A stretch of 64,000 bases of DNA, taken from positions 1 through 64,000 of the forward strand of contig JASIRB010003264.1 of the NCBI GenBank assembly GCA_030323885.1, written 5' to 3'. Positions within the stretch are counted from its first letter, which is position 1. The number at the start of each line of letters is the position of its first letter. The stretch is from Branchipolynoe longqiensis. Its lineage: Eukaryota > Annelida > Polychaeta > Phyllodocida > Polynoidae. Of the stretch, positions 22,201 through 29,243 are shown one piece after another. The notes under the pieces were generated by a model. The model saw only the letters and a program-made list of their open reading frames with translations. It searched no databases and had not been told where the DNA came from. The position numbers and the translations under genes are program-made.

Positions 22201-25200
22201 TTAAAGTTTCTTCATGCTAACGTAACATCCATTATATTTATAACAATCAACATAATATATTTATCTTTATATTTATTTAAAGCTGCATAGTCTGATAAAG
22301 ACATCAACTTTTCAAAACCAAAAACGTTATCTAGATTTGATTCTACATATCTAACTTACATTCTGGCACGCTTATTCAACTTTTGTCACCGCATAGAAGG
22401 GATAGTGGATAGGCAATTTAATATAACATGCTACTGCAGAAGACTATGGTGTCAGAGTTTTGGCATGGTTGCCAAGACTAATTTAGCATATTTGCACTTC
22501 CAATACCTCAAAGGTTAGCCATGAAACATTAAAGTTACTTCAAACTAAAGCAAGGTAGAGTATAATGACCAACATTATATGTTTATCTCAGAAAAAAATA
22601 GAGACTCAAAACCATCGTACTATGCAACTTTAAGGCAAGAACTCAAATCCATCGGACTAAGTAGCCTTAACACGCATGTGGTGTGTGCATTAAAAGTAGT
22701 TGATGTGAAAATTCCAGAGCAGAGACACACTCCAAAGAATTGAATAAATTGTCCAGCAATATAATGAAATATCCACAGAGAGTGACAGGTAGTGCTTTGA
22801 CTGACAATCTGAGCTGTGGTATTACTACACAACATACTGTCATGCAAGACATTCACTCATCGCCTCCAAATCCATATCTATTTTGTTGTCTGCTTGTTGT
22901 TGTTGTACATTAGTTGAGTAAGGAGGAGTACATTTGAATCTAGGACATTTTAGTCTTCCTCATTCCACCTCTCCTTGCCCTATCCTAGTAATGCCGAATG
23001 ACAGGCTAGGTAGTGACAAGCCTAAATTTGTATGTCTGGTTATTTAGGCCCTTGAACGACTACTGTAGTAATTACTAGCAAAGCCCTGAGCTCCTGCCCC
23101 CCCCCCCCTGCATCCTCGCTTGCTCTCCTGTGGGTTTTTCCCCCTTGCCACCCACCCCAATGGGCCCCCCTCTCCTGCCACCACCCTTAACCATCATGAA
23201 CAAACCAACAACACACCGATCATCCTACACAACTATCAATCTGTTTAAACACATTGAACATTACATAAGACCGACAAAATGTCTTGTCAACTATAAACTT
23301 AGCTTGTTTTATAAGAGAAAAATGTAACCCACAACGATTGTTTCAGTTGCCCCGAGTTTACACCTTCTACTCGGTGCTGCTCCCCATTTTTGCATGAACC
23401 TCAGTGACTGGTGCTGTACATTATACAGCAGGAGCCACTCCCTTAATTCTACATGATCGGTGCTGTGACTAAAACAGCACTGACCAAACTTAGATTATTT
23501 AGAATGTCAATTCCAATAGTAATATGGCCGGAAGACCAGTGCTCCGGCGCTGACAAATGTCATATTCAGATGAATAAATACTTTACACAAAAAAAAAAAA
23601 TTGGTTTAACTTAGACCTAGAGATTGGAATCCCATGGTCTACCAAAGCGGGAGGCGTGCGCTCAACTCATTCAGCCATCCCACCTGGTAACTGTCCCATC
23701 TAATTTCTTTGTCTTTTTCAGCGATCCTACGCTATATTCTGTTGTTGTAGGCACATCACTCCTAAATAAAGGAGGCAGTCACCACATCGTAAAGACGGTA
23801 AACGTAAGTTGGCAACTACAAGACTTATCATGAAGTACATTGCATACTACTTGTTTTCGAAGTAATAATTTGATGTTCTGTAATCTTTTTCGATAGATAT
23901 ATTAATTTATAGATTAACTTACAGATCCTCTTCTGGCTGACCTAGGCCCTATTTGCCCCTATCATTATAATCTACCTTACTTTTGTTTCAAGTAACGTTT
24001 ATTTTAGATGGCTAACCTTTGAGATATTTTAAGTGCAAACATGCAAAATTAATGTTAGTCAATATTAATATTGACACCATGGGCTTCAGCAGTAACACGA
24101 TCTATGAAATTGACTTAGTATTCCCTTCTATATAGAAACAAATGCTTAATAAGGGCACCGTTATCCAAGTTAGATATGTAGAATCAAATCTAGATAATCG
24201 CTTTGGTTTTGAAGATTGGATGCTTTTATCGGACTATGCACCTTTAATCTCATTCATTCTCTAACTACCTGATCTCATATATTTTGTTGTATTATGTAAT
24301 AGATCCATCCGTCGTACTCATACCGCCAGGGTGATATTGCGGTGTTGGAGCTTAAGATGTCAATAAACATGACCTCGCCCAAGAGGAAAGCTGTAATCCT
24401 TGCAACTCCAAAGGATAAAGTCAAGCGTAGGGACTATCTATACATGTTTGGCTGGGGCATCACCAGCGATGGTGGTAAGTGTCTGAGTGGGAAGTTGATA
24501 AAAGATTCACCCCATACTATAGTAGCCTGAGTAGCGGTGAAGAACAACCCTATATAAAAAGTGGAGAAAATGTGGGTAAATGAAATGAGTGCATTAATTC
24601 TGAATCTAAAAAGCAAAATATATTCTTCACATATAGCTTGATATATTCTACTTTTGAAATGATTAGTGGATTAGTCCAGTAGATCAATGAACTTTAAAGT
24701 TTGAATTGACAGAGCCCACATGTCAACATGGCAGCCATTGGCAGGAAGTTGAGAGGTCCCTGAGTACTAATCCAATCTAGGTCAGGAAGCAGTCATTTTC
24801 ATTGGCTGAGGTAGTCAGGTGGTACAACCAGTTCATTCAAACATGGAGGATTTACTTCATGGACTCCATCACTTCGAACTGATTTGGTGTCATTATGCCT
24901 TGAAATTATGTGATTTGAACACTGGAGAGTAAATGTTGAGGGGCAACGTATACAATCGGGTTGTAGCTATTGGATTTTAATCAAGATAGGGTAAGAATGC
25001 CAAACTAAGACAATCAACAGTGAGACGCATTGTCTCCAACTTTTGCATAAGGTTGTAATTCACCTCTGAACAGAGTCAGCGGTGAATATTTTATCTAAGC
25101 CTAGATAAAAGATTCACCCCTGAGCAGAGAAGGGGTGAATGACAACCATGTCTAAATCCAAACAAAATCTACTTCAGTAGGAATTAAGTGTCGAGATGGT

Positions 25201-26901
25201 GGCTCCTGCGCATGGTGTTGATGTATCTATCGAGTCAACCCAATGACTTACAAAATTGGATATTTGTCACTACCTAGCCTGACGCTCAGCATTACTAGGA
25301 TAGGCCAAAGAGCAGTGGAATGAGGAAGACCAATTTTTCATGGTTGAAAGTTCCGATGCTTAATTAACAAATATCTCAGGGTTTGTTTATTAAAATTAAA
25401 ACACGATTAAACAAATCTGACAAATTTGAAACATGTTTGCAGATAGACCATTGGGTGAGTATCTCTTAGAGCTCTGTCATTCTCCAGCAAGTCCTGTATC
25501 TTCAAATTCTCATCATTCTGTCAATCTGTCCTTGCGGATTATCAAGCGGACTTATCCTTCCACTTCTCAAACCATGTAAGTTTTCACATATTCCGACCCC
25601 CCACTACGTAATCTGTGAACTCACCATCACCCATGTTCTCTTTGAGTCTTAAAATAGACTCACCTGAATCAATGTTCCCAAGTCATAGGTATACACATGT
25701 GTCCTGAGCATGATGAACTGATCTAATCCATCCCTTGCAGAGGAGAAGATGTCAAATAAACTGCGGGTTGGAAGTATGGAGCTCATATCGAGGAAGCGTT
25801 GTCGTGCAATCCGGGAAAACAAGTACATAACAAGCAAGGTGATCTGCGCCATAGGAAAGAATAGCGTGACTTGCAAGGTAACTGCTTTCAGAATTCTGTC
25901 CCACATACATATTCATATGTATGTAAGAGAAGAAATTTAGCGGTGCAGTAAATGAGGTTAGGAGCCGATAGCAAGCAGTGGGAGGAGGTGCCACCGTCGA
26001 AGTTGAGGTTGAGTAGGGTGGAGCAGTAGATGGCTAGTTCCAGGCTCCATCACCTGATGATTGGTGCGTGGATCTGAGGATCAAGTAGGGAATTCTGGGT
26101 TATTATACTCATATAATTCTTATAAAGTATATATAGATATATGTGTGTACATGTATATATGACCAGACGGGATGGCCCAATGAGTTAAGCGTCCGTATCC
26201 TGTTTCGGGAGATCGGTCGATCCGAACCTTCATGGGTTCGAACCCTGGTCGAGTCAAGCGAATGACTTAAAAATGTATACTTGTCACTTCCTAGCCAGGC
26301 GCTCAGCATTATTAGGATAGGGCAAGGACTGGTTGGCTCAGTGTCAGGATAATGTGACTGAGTGGGATATCAAGTCATGGTGCTGAGGGCCTGCTCTCCC
26401 AGTGGGGCAGCACTATAAAGTGGCCATGAGTGCACACTGTCACAAATCGGTCCCCGTCCTGATATGATCTTAGCTGTTGCTAGGATGTAAAGCAACAACA
26501 AACATGTTTCTTGTTTTTTTTTGTAATGCTTATTTACACTTCGCATTTTACTACATGAATCAGTGTGTTTGAAGATATTATTTTGTGATAAACAACTCAA
26601 AGACATCCAGGAATTTTGCACTGAAAGGTCTTGGAAAGTCCTTAAAGGACCCGGAATTTGATATGTTGAAATGAGAAAGAACTTTGTTGTATTGTATTAA
26701 CAAACATTTAAAGAAACAACAACATTTTTCTACTGTTTGCAGGGAGATTCAGGTGGTGGACTTATGGCGAAATCCAAGAAAACACTGAAACAGTTTGGCA
26801 TAGTCAGTTTTCAATCATCATCAGGATGTCATGCATTACCAGCAGTCTTTACCAAGGTGTCTGCCTATTCTTCATGGATAAAGAAGGTAGCTAGTTGCTA
26901 G
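13041..26901 (+). CDS. Trypsin-fold serine protease homologue with catalytic His replaced (five exons seen)
   Basis: Exons 13041-13251, 23722-23803, 24303-24474, 25741-25877 and 26743-26901 join in phase with GT-AG introns. The product has the activation site R-IIGGS, the Cys pair of the His block (CGCTIVNKNF), then TAAQC where active proteases have TAAHC. The Asp block (QGDIAVLEL) and Ser block (GDSGGGL) are kept, and the end reads VSAYSSWIKKVASC. With His57 replaced by Gln, catalysis should be lost, so it is best called a serine protease homologue. Such proteins act as cofactors or decoys in invertebrate immunity and development; that role is inference here. The first exon, with a signal peptide, is not visible upstream. 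Intron 1 is 10.5 kb and full of transposons. AATAAA at 27089-27094 can end the transcript. Confidence 0.85.
13252..13627. other. Start of protease intron 1, with a simple repeat
   Basis: This is unique AT-rich intron sequence. A (GTT)n microsatellite lies at 13343-13366. No gene was seen. Confidence 0.5.
13868..13903. repeat. Palindromic core site of YR element 1
   Basis: An almost perfect inverted repeat of 36 bp: GAATTATCCATATT on the left mirrors AATATGGACAATTC on the right, around the centre ACCATGGC. It lies at the junction of the two 3' repeat units, where related sites occur in elements 2-6. It is the expected recombinase core, by inference. Confidence 0.65.
14104..15250 (-). pseudogene. 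Tyrosine recombinase of YR element 1, broken
   Basis: Three frames carry an Arg-Gly-Lys-rich start (RAGLARGKWRNK), a TRTWVSLCTG segment, then LLLGYFTLLWQGKLLVTGR, CPVHAWQRY and HSIRRVAAQACAAAG. The first catalytic Arg (LLRQGN in elements 2 and 3) is Trp, a CGG-to-TGG type change. The HxxR block is intact. The nucleophile Tyr after GHW is not found in frame. This enzyme would recombine the circular DNA form into the genome; this copy is dead. Confidence 0.8.
15356..15890 (+). pseudogene. gag: gag of YR element 2, partial
   Basis: It encodes WSERIFNMIDDGRLPRAWRD, a block also present in elements 4, 6 and 7, and then the gag zinc motif: CHRWNTGQDC, a His-Gly pair, HLCAWC and a final His and Cys. 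A TGA at about 15733 falls between the two halves of the motif. The N-terminus is missing because the copy is truncated. The motif resembles the Cys/His motif of DIRS-type Gag proteins and probably binds nucleic acid. Confidence 0.75.
15891..16700 (+). other. Pro/Thr-rich linker region between gag and RT of YR element 2
   Basis: The sequence is CA-rich and low in complexity on the plus strand; translated frames are Pro/Thr/His-rich. Equivalent Pro/Thr-rich stretches precede RT in element 7. No domain was recognised. A frame at 16381-16665 probably belongs to the linker of the pol protein. Confidence 0.45.
16701..18389 (+). pseudogene. pol: pol (reverse transcriptase and RNase H) of YR element 2
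   Basis: The pre-RT block (VRATGLPNHVAARIPVPSDL, FLEFGWPIDY) is followed by MTRPKKNTDECRVIVDLSYP, ADLARAYRQL and the RT catalytic YLDDFVG at 17448, all Asp present. Then come the thumb region and RNase H: WTIECDSSL, RLEAINLVVAL, INTDNQTSQAVLASGAGKDP and LVDALSRAP. TAG at 17046-17048 replaces a codon in the PWAQ-type block and TAG at 17241-17243 replaces a residue before WSADLARAY. A frame change at about 17600 follows a C run. The stop is at 18387-18389. Confidence 0.88.
18405..18423 (+). promoter_or_regulatory. 3' splice-site-like sequence between pol and recombinase of YR element 2
   Basis: TTTGCTTTCTATCCCCAG lies 17 nt after the pol stop and right at the start of the recombinase frame. 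The same arrangement of a pyrimidine tract ending in AG lies before the recombinase in elements 1 and 4. Use as an acceptor is inference. Confidence 0.4.
18424..19425 (+). pseudogene. Tyrosine recombinase of YR element 2, near complete but frameshifted
   Basis: It starts with FQAGLAVGTWTNKNRQVKRY and a SAM-like helical N-terminal domain. The catalytic domain has the first Arg in LLRQGNLLVTG, a Lys-containing VRSTKTTR strand, CPVRAWRAY, HSLRRGGAQACAKAG with HxxR (His at 19266-19268), LGNW (Trp at the His/Trp position) and VYTYVP with the nucleophile Tyr. All catalytic residues are present. Frame changes occur near 18640 and at the C run at about 19125-19148. The enzyme would integrate the circular element DNA. 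Confidence 0.87.
19421..19540 (+). repeat. Split direct repeat B1 of YR element 2
   Basis: It begins at TTGAGGGCCTGAGT, overlapping the end of the recombinase frame, and ends at GTGATTAATT. It matches B2 (19982-20101) with few mismatches; B2 keeps AATAAA (TTCAATAAAATTTCC) where B1 has an A run. Confidence 0.88.
19541..19981 (+). repeat. A2 unit of YR element 2, with promoter
   Basis: This lies between B1 and B2. It starts with the core-like palindrome (TGTTCATGATGG...CCAACATGGATAA), continues with C-rich tracts and holds promoter-like signals. It ends with CAATCAAAATGCATGG, which would lie next to the gag start in the lost A1 copy. Confidence 0.75.
19816..19867 (+). promoter_or_regulatory. 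CRE and TATA box in the A2 unit of YR element 2
   Basis: TGACGTCA, a full CREB/ATF site, lies at 19816-19823 and TATATAAG at 19860-19867. Transcription would start about 30 bp on, near TCACTGTTCACTGGC. In the A1 copy this promoter would drive the element's own genes; in A2 it points away from them into the host intron. Confidence 0.6.
19982..20101 (+). repeat. Split direct repeat B2 of YR element 2
   Basis: This is the second copy of the B unit with an intact AATAAA. The right flank, AAACATGTTGCC-TCCA-CAACATACC, resembles the core palindrome and may be the original target site. Confidence 0.88.
20196..20420 (+). repeat. tRNA-derived SINE, copy 1 (5' truncated)
   Basis: It shares with the SINE at 26164 the block after box B (CCCTGGTCGAGTCAAACCAATGACTT), TTGTTACTTCCTAG, CGCTCAGTATTATT and GGTTGGCTCAGTGTCAGGATAAT. 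The B-box position reads GGGTACAAACCC. Box A is degraded. Confidence 0.7.
20781..21722. mobile_element. MITE-like element with pogo/Tigger-type inverted ends
   Basis: The left end TACAACCCCGTTAAGCCAA is the inverse of the right end TTGGTTGAACGGGGTTGTA near 21704-21722. Both ends have internal repeats of the AAACCAA / GGTTAATCC type. TA lies at the outer borders. There is no transposase ORF inside, so it is non-autonomous. The family assignment rests on the terminal pattern only. Confidence 0.55.
22279..22635. mobile_element. Short MITE-like element with TTAA borders
   Basis: The left end TTAAAGCTGCATAGTCTGAT is the inverse of the right end ATCGTACTATGCAACTTTAA. TTAA at both borders would fit a piggyBac-type target. 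It is about 350 bp with no ORF. Related ends occur near 20750-20775 and 24225-24246. Confidence 0.5.
23036..23595 (+). mobile_element. 5'-truncated LINE copy (3' untranslated end)
   Basis: It matches the 3' end of the LINE at 45660-49070 over its whole length: GGCCCTTGAACGACTACTG, the poly-C run, ATCATGAACAAACCA, TGTCTTGTCA, ACTCGGTGCTGCTCCCCA, and the last part ATGTCATATTCAGATGAAT followed by an A run. Only the 3' tail is present, as expected for target-primed LINE insertion. Confidence 0.82.
23610..23690 (-). repeat. tRNA-like SINE head, short fragment
   Basis: On the minus strand it reads like the 5' head of the SINE at 26164: the block from TGGGATGGCTGAATGAG to the GGTAGACCATGGGATT stretch matches the region between boxes A and B. 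It lies directly upstream of protease exon 2. Confidence 0.5.
23722..23803 (+). CDS. Protease homologue exon 2
   Basis: The acceptor is TTTGTCTTTTTCAG and the donor GTAAGT at 23804. It encodes DPTLYSVVVGTSLLNKGG and ends VKTVN, joining to IHPSY of the next exon as in the usual V-IHPxY strand. It enters in phase 2 and leaves in phase 0. Confidence 0.85.
24303..24474 (+). CDS. Protease homologue exon 3, catalytic Asp block
   Basis: The acceptor is TATGTAATAG and the donor GTAAGT at 24475. It encodes IHPSYSYRQGDIAVLEL with the catalytic-position Asp, and ends with FGWGITSDGG, the usual GWG block. It leaves in phase 1. Confidence 0.87.
24475..25740. other. Protease intron 3
   Basis: Mostly unique AT-rich sequence. 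A SINE fragment without its tRNA head lies at about 25226-25330 (CGAGTCAACCCAATGACTT ... CGCTCAGCATTACTAGGATAGG). No other gene was seen. Confidence 0.55.
25741..25877 (+). CDS. Protease homologue exon 4
   Basis: The acceptor is CATCCCTTGCAG and the donor GTAACT at 25878. It encodes LRVGSMELISRKRC and VICAIGKNSVTCK, the region just before the active-site Ser loop with two of the conserved Cys. Phases match exons 3 and 5. Confidence 0.85.
26164..26430 (+). repeat. tRNA-derived SINE, best copy
   Basis: Box A-like TGGCCCAATGAGTTAAGC at 26173-26190 and box B GGGTTCGAACCC at 26234-26245 form a pol III promoter. The SINE body follows (GTCACTTCCTAGCCAGGCGC, GGTTGGCTCAGTGTCAGGATAA). It sits in the last intron of the protease homologue. 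Copies or fragments lie at 20196, 23610, 25226 and 39955, so it is a repeat family and not a tRNA gene. Confidence 0.8.
26743..26901 (+). CDS. Protease homologue last exon, Ser block
   Basis: The acceptor is TACTGTTTGCAG. It encodes GDSGGGLMAKSKK, FGIVSFQSSSGC, AVFTKVSAYSSWI and the stop TAG at 26899-26901. The active-site Ser is present; the usual Pro after GDSGG is Gly. Confidence 0.9.
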   Translation, partial: GDSGGGLMAKSKKTLKQFGIVSFQSSSGCHALPAVFTKVSAYSSWIKKVASC

Positions 26902-27514
26902 ACTGTTACCTGACTGCTACCTGATCGTTACTACCTGATTGACTGCTACTAACAGTATAAATTCCTTCGGAAGATTGAAAAGCGGTTTGAATTCAGCAAA
27001 CATCTTCCACCAGAAAAGAAAAAAAGGACAACAACCCAGCAAAAGGCAATGTCTTGTGACCTTGATTTTTACTGGAATCATTGGTTCAAATAAAGATACT
27101 GTATTGCAAGCATACTTTTTGCTGTCGACTTTATTTGTGATACCTTTGCTACTGTGCTTCTATGTGAATATTTGATGAAATGAAGTAAGGTTAATAGACT
27201 TTAAAAAGTCAAATCGAGCGCTTTCTGTGGCTGCCATCTTTGTTTTTTACATTCTCTTAAAATGTCTCAACTCTATGCCAATACAGACAAACACTGCCCA
27301 TTGGAACCACTAGCTCCACAGATAATGCCTGCTGAAGCAGCTTTTCTTCGTGTTTGAGGACTGATTGATTGATTGGTGGTTGCTTTAAGCCGTGTCAGCA
27401 GCATAGGCCATATTCACAGCAAGAAATGTTTGTTTTTTGTTCAAACCATCCCTTTTACATGTAACTAATTAAGTGCCAATAGACACTCATTAAATTAAAA
27501 AGCTCACAATTATA
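26902..27514 (+). other. 3' untranslated region and downstream flank of the protease homologue
   Basis: AATAAA at 27089-27094 is a good polyadenylation signal about 190 nt after the stop. Beyond it the sequence is AT-rich with a (GATT)n stretch near 27362. No gene was seen. Confidence 0.6.
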
Positions 27515-27572
27515 TATTTGTGGCTGAGGGAAACAAATTCCCATAAAAAACGGAAAGTTTATTACTAATTGT
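27515..27572. repeat. Flanking repeat next to YR element 3, also at 35153-35202
   Basis: GAGGGAAACAAATTC-CATAAAAAA-GGAAAGTTTATTA-TAATTG occurs here and at 35153-35202, in both cases just outside a YR element end. Reading on the minus strand it holds AATAAA. Confidence 0.65.
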
Positions 27573-27591
27573 CCATGTTGCCGGAAACATG

Positions 27592-27787
27592 CGTAATTTA
27601 CGAAGGCGGAGTCATTATGTGATAGTGGTAGTCTTTAATCAGTGAAGGACAAAGGGGGTCGGTACATCATCAGGTGGTGCTTCAGAGAGGTTACCAGATC
27701 GTCATTAGGTCAAATCTCGATGTCATGAGTTTGTGTTATTGTCCCGGGTCAGAGGTCAGCTGGTGGGCGGGACCCGAACCCTCAACC
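27592..27787 (-). repeat. Split direct repeat B2 of YR element 3
   Basis: A 196-bp copy that matches B1 (28095-28290) except for two single-base differences (CATCATCA/CAGCATCA and GATGTCATG/GATGTTATG). Confidence 0.9.
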
Positions 27788-28070
27788 CTACCGGTGTTGG
27801 TCTTCTTCAAAGGTGTGGGTGGGCGGGGAAATTCGGATCGGTCTTCCGTTGACTGCTGGAGGAACGGTTGTGGTGGTTTGAACCCGGGAGGGGGTGGTCA
27901 CGTGGCTTTGTCGTGGGTGGGGGAGGGTCGGGTCACGCCGGGTGCCCCTGGAGGCGGTGGTGGAGTTACTCGGGGAGAACCGCTAGGTGGCAGGGGAGGG
28001 CAGGATGGGTGGGGCTCTCGGTTAGGTGGCGCCACCAGTGTGTCGTGGTGTCTGGTTCTCCGCCCCGTAA

Positions 28071-28103
28071 ATTACACATGTTACGGATAACATGCACAAT
28101 TTA
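28071..28103. repeat. Palindromic core site at B1/A2 of YR element 3
   Basis: AAATTACACATGTTA and TAACATGCACAATTT are inverted copies around CGGA. The outer-end version at 27568-27597 reads AATTGTCCATGTTGCC-GGAAACATGCGTAATTT. Confidence 0.65.
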
Positions 28104-28290
28104 CGAAGGCGGAGTCATTATGTGATAGTGGTAGTCTTTAATCAGTGAAGGACAAAGGGGGTCGGTACAGCATCAGGTGGTGCTTCAGAGAGGTTACCAG
28201 ATCGTCATTAGGTCAAATCTCGATGTTATGAGTTTGTGTTATTGTCCCGGGTCAGAGGTCAGCTGGTGGGCGGGACCCGAACCCTCAACC
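28095..28290 (-). repeat. Split direct repeat B1 of YR element 3
   Basis: Adjoins the recombinase stop. It is followed leftwards by the core palindrome at 28071-28103 (ACATGTTA-CGGA-TAACATG centre). Confidence 0.9.
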
Positions 28291-28292
28291 AA

Positions 28293-29090
28293 TCACTGGA
28301 GGGGTCGGGTGCCGACCGCCAGGAGCCCCTTCGGAACATAGTGGTATACCGCTGCCGAGGTCCATGACCCGAGCTGCATAATCTCCGAGATTGTGCTGCC
28401 CGCCGCGGCACAGGCTTGGGCCCCGCCCCTTCGTAGGCTGTGCAGCGTGTAGTCCTCGGGCGCCCCCACTCCGATCGCTGCCAGCCCCATGCGGAGGGCG
28501 GCCAGCAGGACCGGAGGCCGGAGTGGGGTTCCAGGGGCCACGAGGAAGGCTGGTTCACTGAGGCGTGGCTGGCGGTGCGCGAGGTAGTGGTCCCATGCCG
28601 CGACAGGGCAGCATGGGGAGCCCGGCAGTCTCTGAATGTTGATGTAGTATGCCTGATCCGCTCTCCACCTTGTCTTTGTGGTTCGGACCAGTACCGTTAG
28701 CCCCCTTGATGTCGTGGTGATGTCTGCACGCCTGAGGTAGTGGCGTGGGTCGTCGCTGGAGGTGGTTGCGAGGAGGTTGCCCTGTCGTAGTAGCGTTGCG
28801 TACCCCAGTAGTAGCGCGGCCAGGAGCACTGCGGCCGTGGGCCCGGCCGCGGCCAGGTATTGGGCCAGTGCCCTGACCTGCTGTGGGGTGAGGGGCGGGG
28901 CCGGTCTGGGGGTGTGGTTCGACAGACGTGCCACGCCCCTCTTCATCAGTGAGACCGGGTAGGTATCAAACGGTGCCGGGGAGCCTCCGAACATGAGGAC
29001 CCAGGTCCGGGCTCCGCTGATGTAGTTCATGGTCGCCCCTGGGGAGGTGAGTGTCTCTTTTAAGTGGAGTATGTAGGATAACATGCACAA
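28293..29090 (-). CDS. Tyrosine recombinase catalytic domain of YR element 3, uninterrupted
   Basis: 265 codons without a break. In order: YISGARTWVLMFGG and PAPFDTYPVSLMKRG of the N-terminal domain, the first catalytic Arg in TLLRQGNLL, VRTTKTRW (candidate Lys), CPVAAWDHYL, HSLRRGGAQACAAAG with HxxR, LGSW and VYHYVP with the Tyr nucleophile. All catalytic residues are present. The first part of the N-terminal domain is lost at the junction with element 4, so there is no natural start codon and the product is probably not made. It is the best-preserved recombinase in the window and a good reference for the broken copies. Confidence 0.88.
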   Translation of the reverse strand: MCMLSYILHLKETLTSPGATMNYISGARTWVLMFGGSPAPFDTYPVSLMKRGVARLSNHTPRPAPPLTPQQVRALAQYLAAAGPTAAVLLAALLLGYATLLRQGNLLATTSSDDPRHYLRRADITTTSRGLTVLVRTTKTRWRADQAYYINIQRLPGSPCCPVAAWDHYLAHRQPRLSEPAFLVAPGTPLRPPVLLAALRMGLAAIGVGAPEDYTLHSLRRGGAQACAAAGSTISEIMQLGSWTSAAVYHYVPKGLLAVGTRPLQ

Positions 29091-29092
29091 TT

Positions 29093-29243
29093 AAAAAACC
29101 ATGACTACGGGCTTGATATTATGAATGCCATAGATACGGTTCGTAGCGCGCGTCACTATGTACAAAGTTAACTTCCGGTAGTATATTCAAAGGCTTGTCC
29201 AGTCCTTACCTGGCCACCGTCATCGACAGATCGTTGAGTTTGA
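29093..29243 (+). repeat. A1 unit of YR element 4
   Basis: Matches A2 at 35007-35152: shared GACTACGGGCTTGATATTATGAAT, AACTTCCGGTAGTA, GGCTTGTCCAGTC and GATCGTTGAGTTTG, with scattered differences. Confidence 0.85.

Larger units (their letters stand above)
20421..23035. other. Intron 1 interior: AT-rich DNA with several MITE-like repeats
   Basis: No gene. Two MITE-like elements are annotated separately. A further decayed repeat at 20530-20775 resembles the region 23900-24246 (both end in a TCGGACTATGCA-CTTTAA block). A further pogo-type end lies near 21800-21905 (GGTTTAAAGGGGTTATACTG). Confidence 0.5.
27573..29085 (-). mobile_element. YR retrotransposon element 3, young 3' fragment, minus strand
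   Basis: Reading leftwards: the recombinase (29090-28293), B1 (28290-28095), A2 (28094-27788) and B2 (27787-27592). B1 and B2 are 196 bp with two mismatches by eye. Palindromic cores lie at 28071-28103 and at the outer end 27568-27597. Gag and pol are missing: the copy is cut at about 29085 where element 4 begins. It is 3' of the protease homologue. Confidence 0.87.

Noticed and set aside
26164..26260. A tRNA gene with boxes A and B
   Set aside because: The cloverleaf does not close, and the same sequence with a shared downstream body recurs at 20196, 25226 and 39955, so it is a SINE.
27674..28125. Gly-rich plus-strand ORF over YR element 3 repeats
   Set aside because: It is antisense to the B and A units of element 3 and reads GGG-rich low-complexity sequence.
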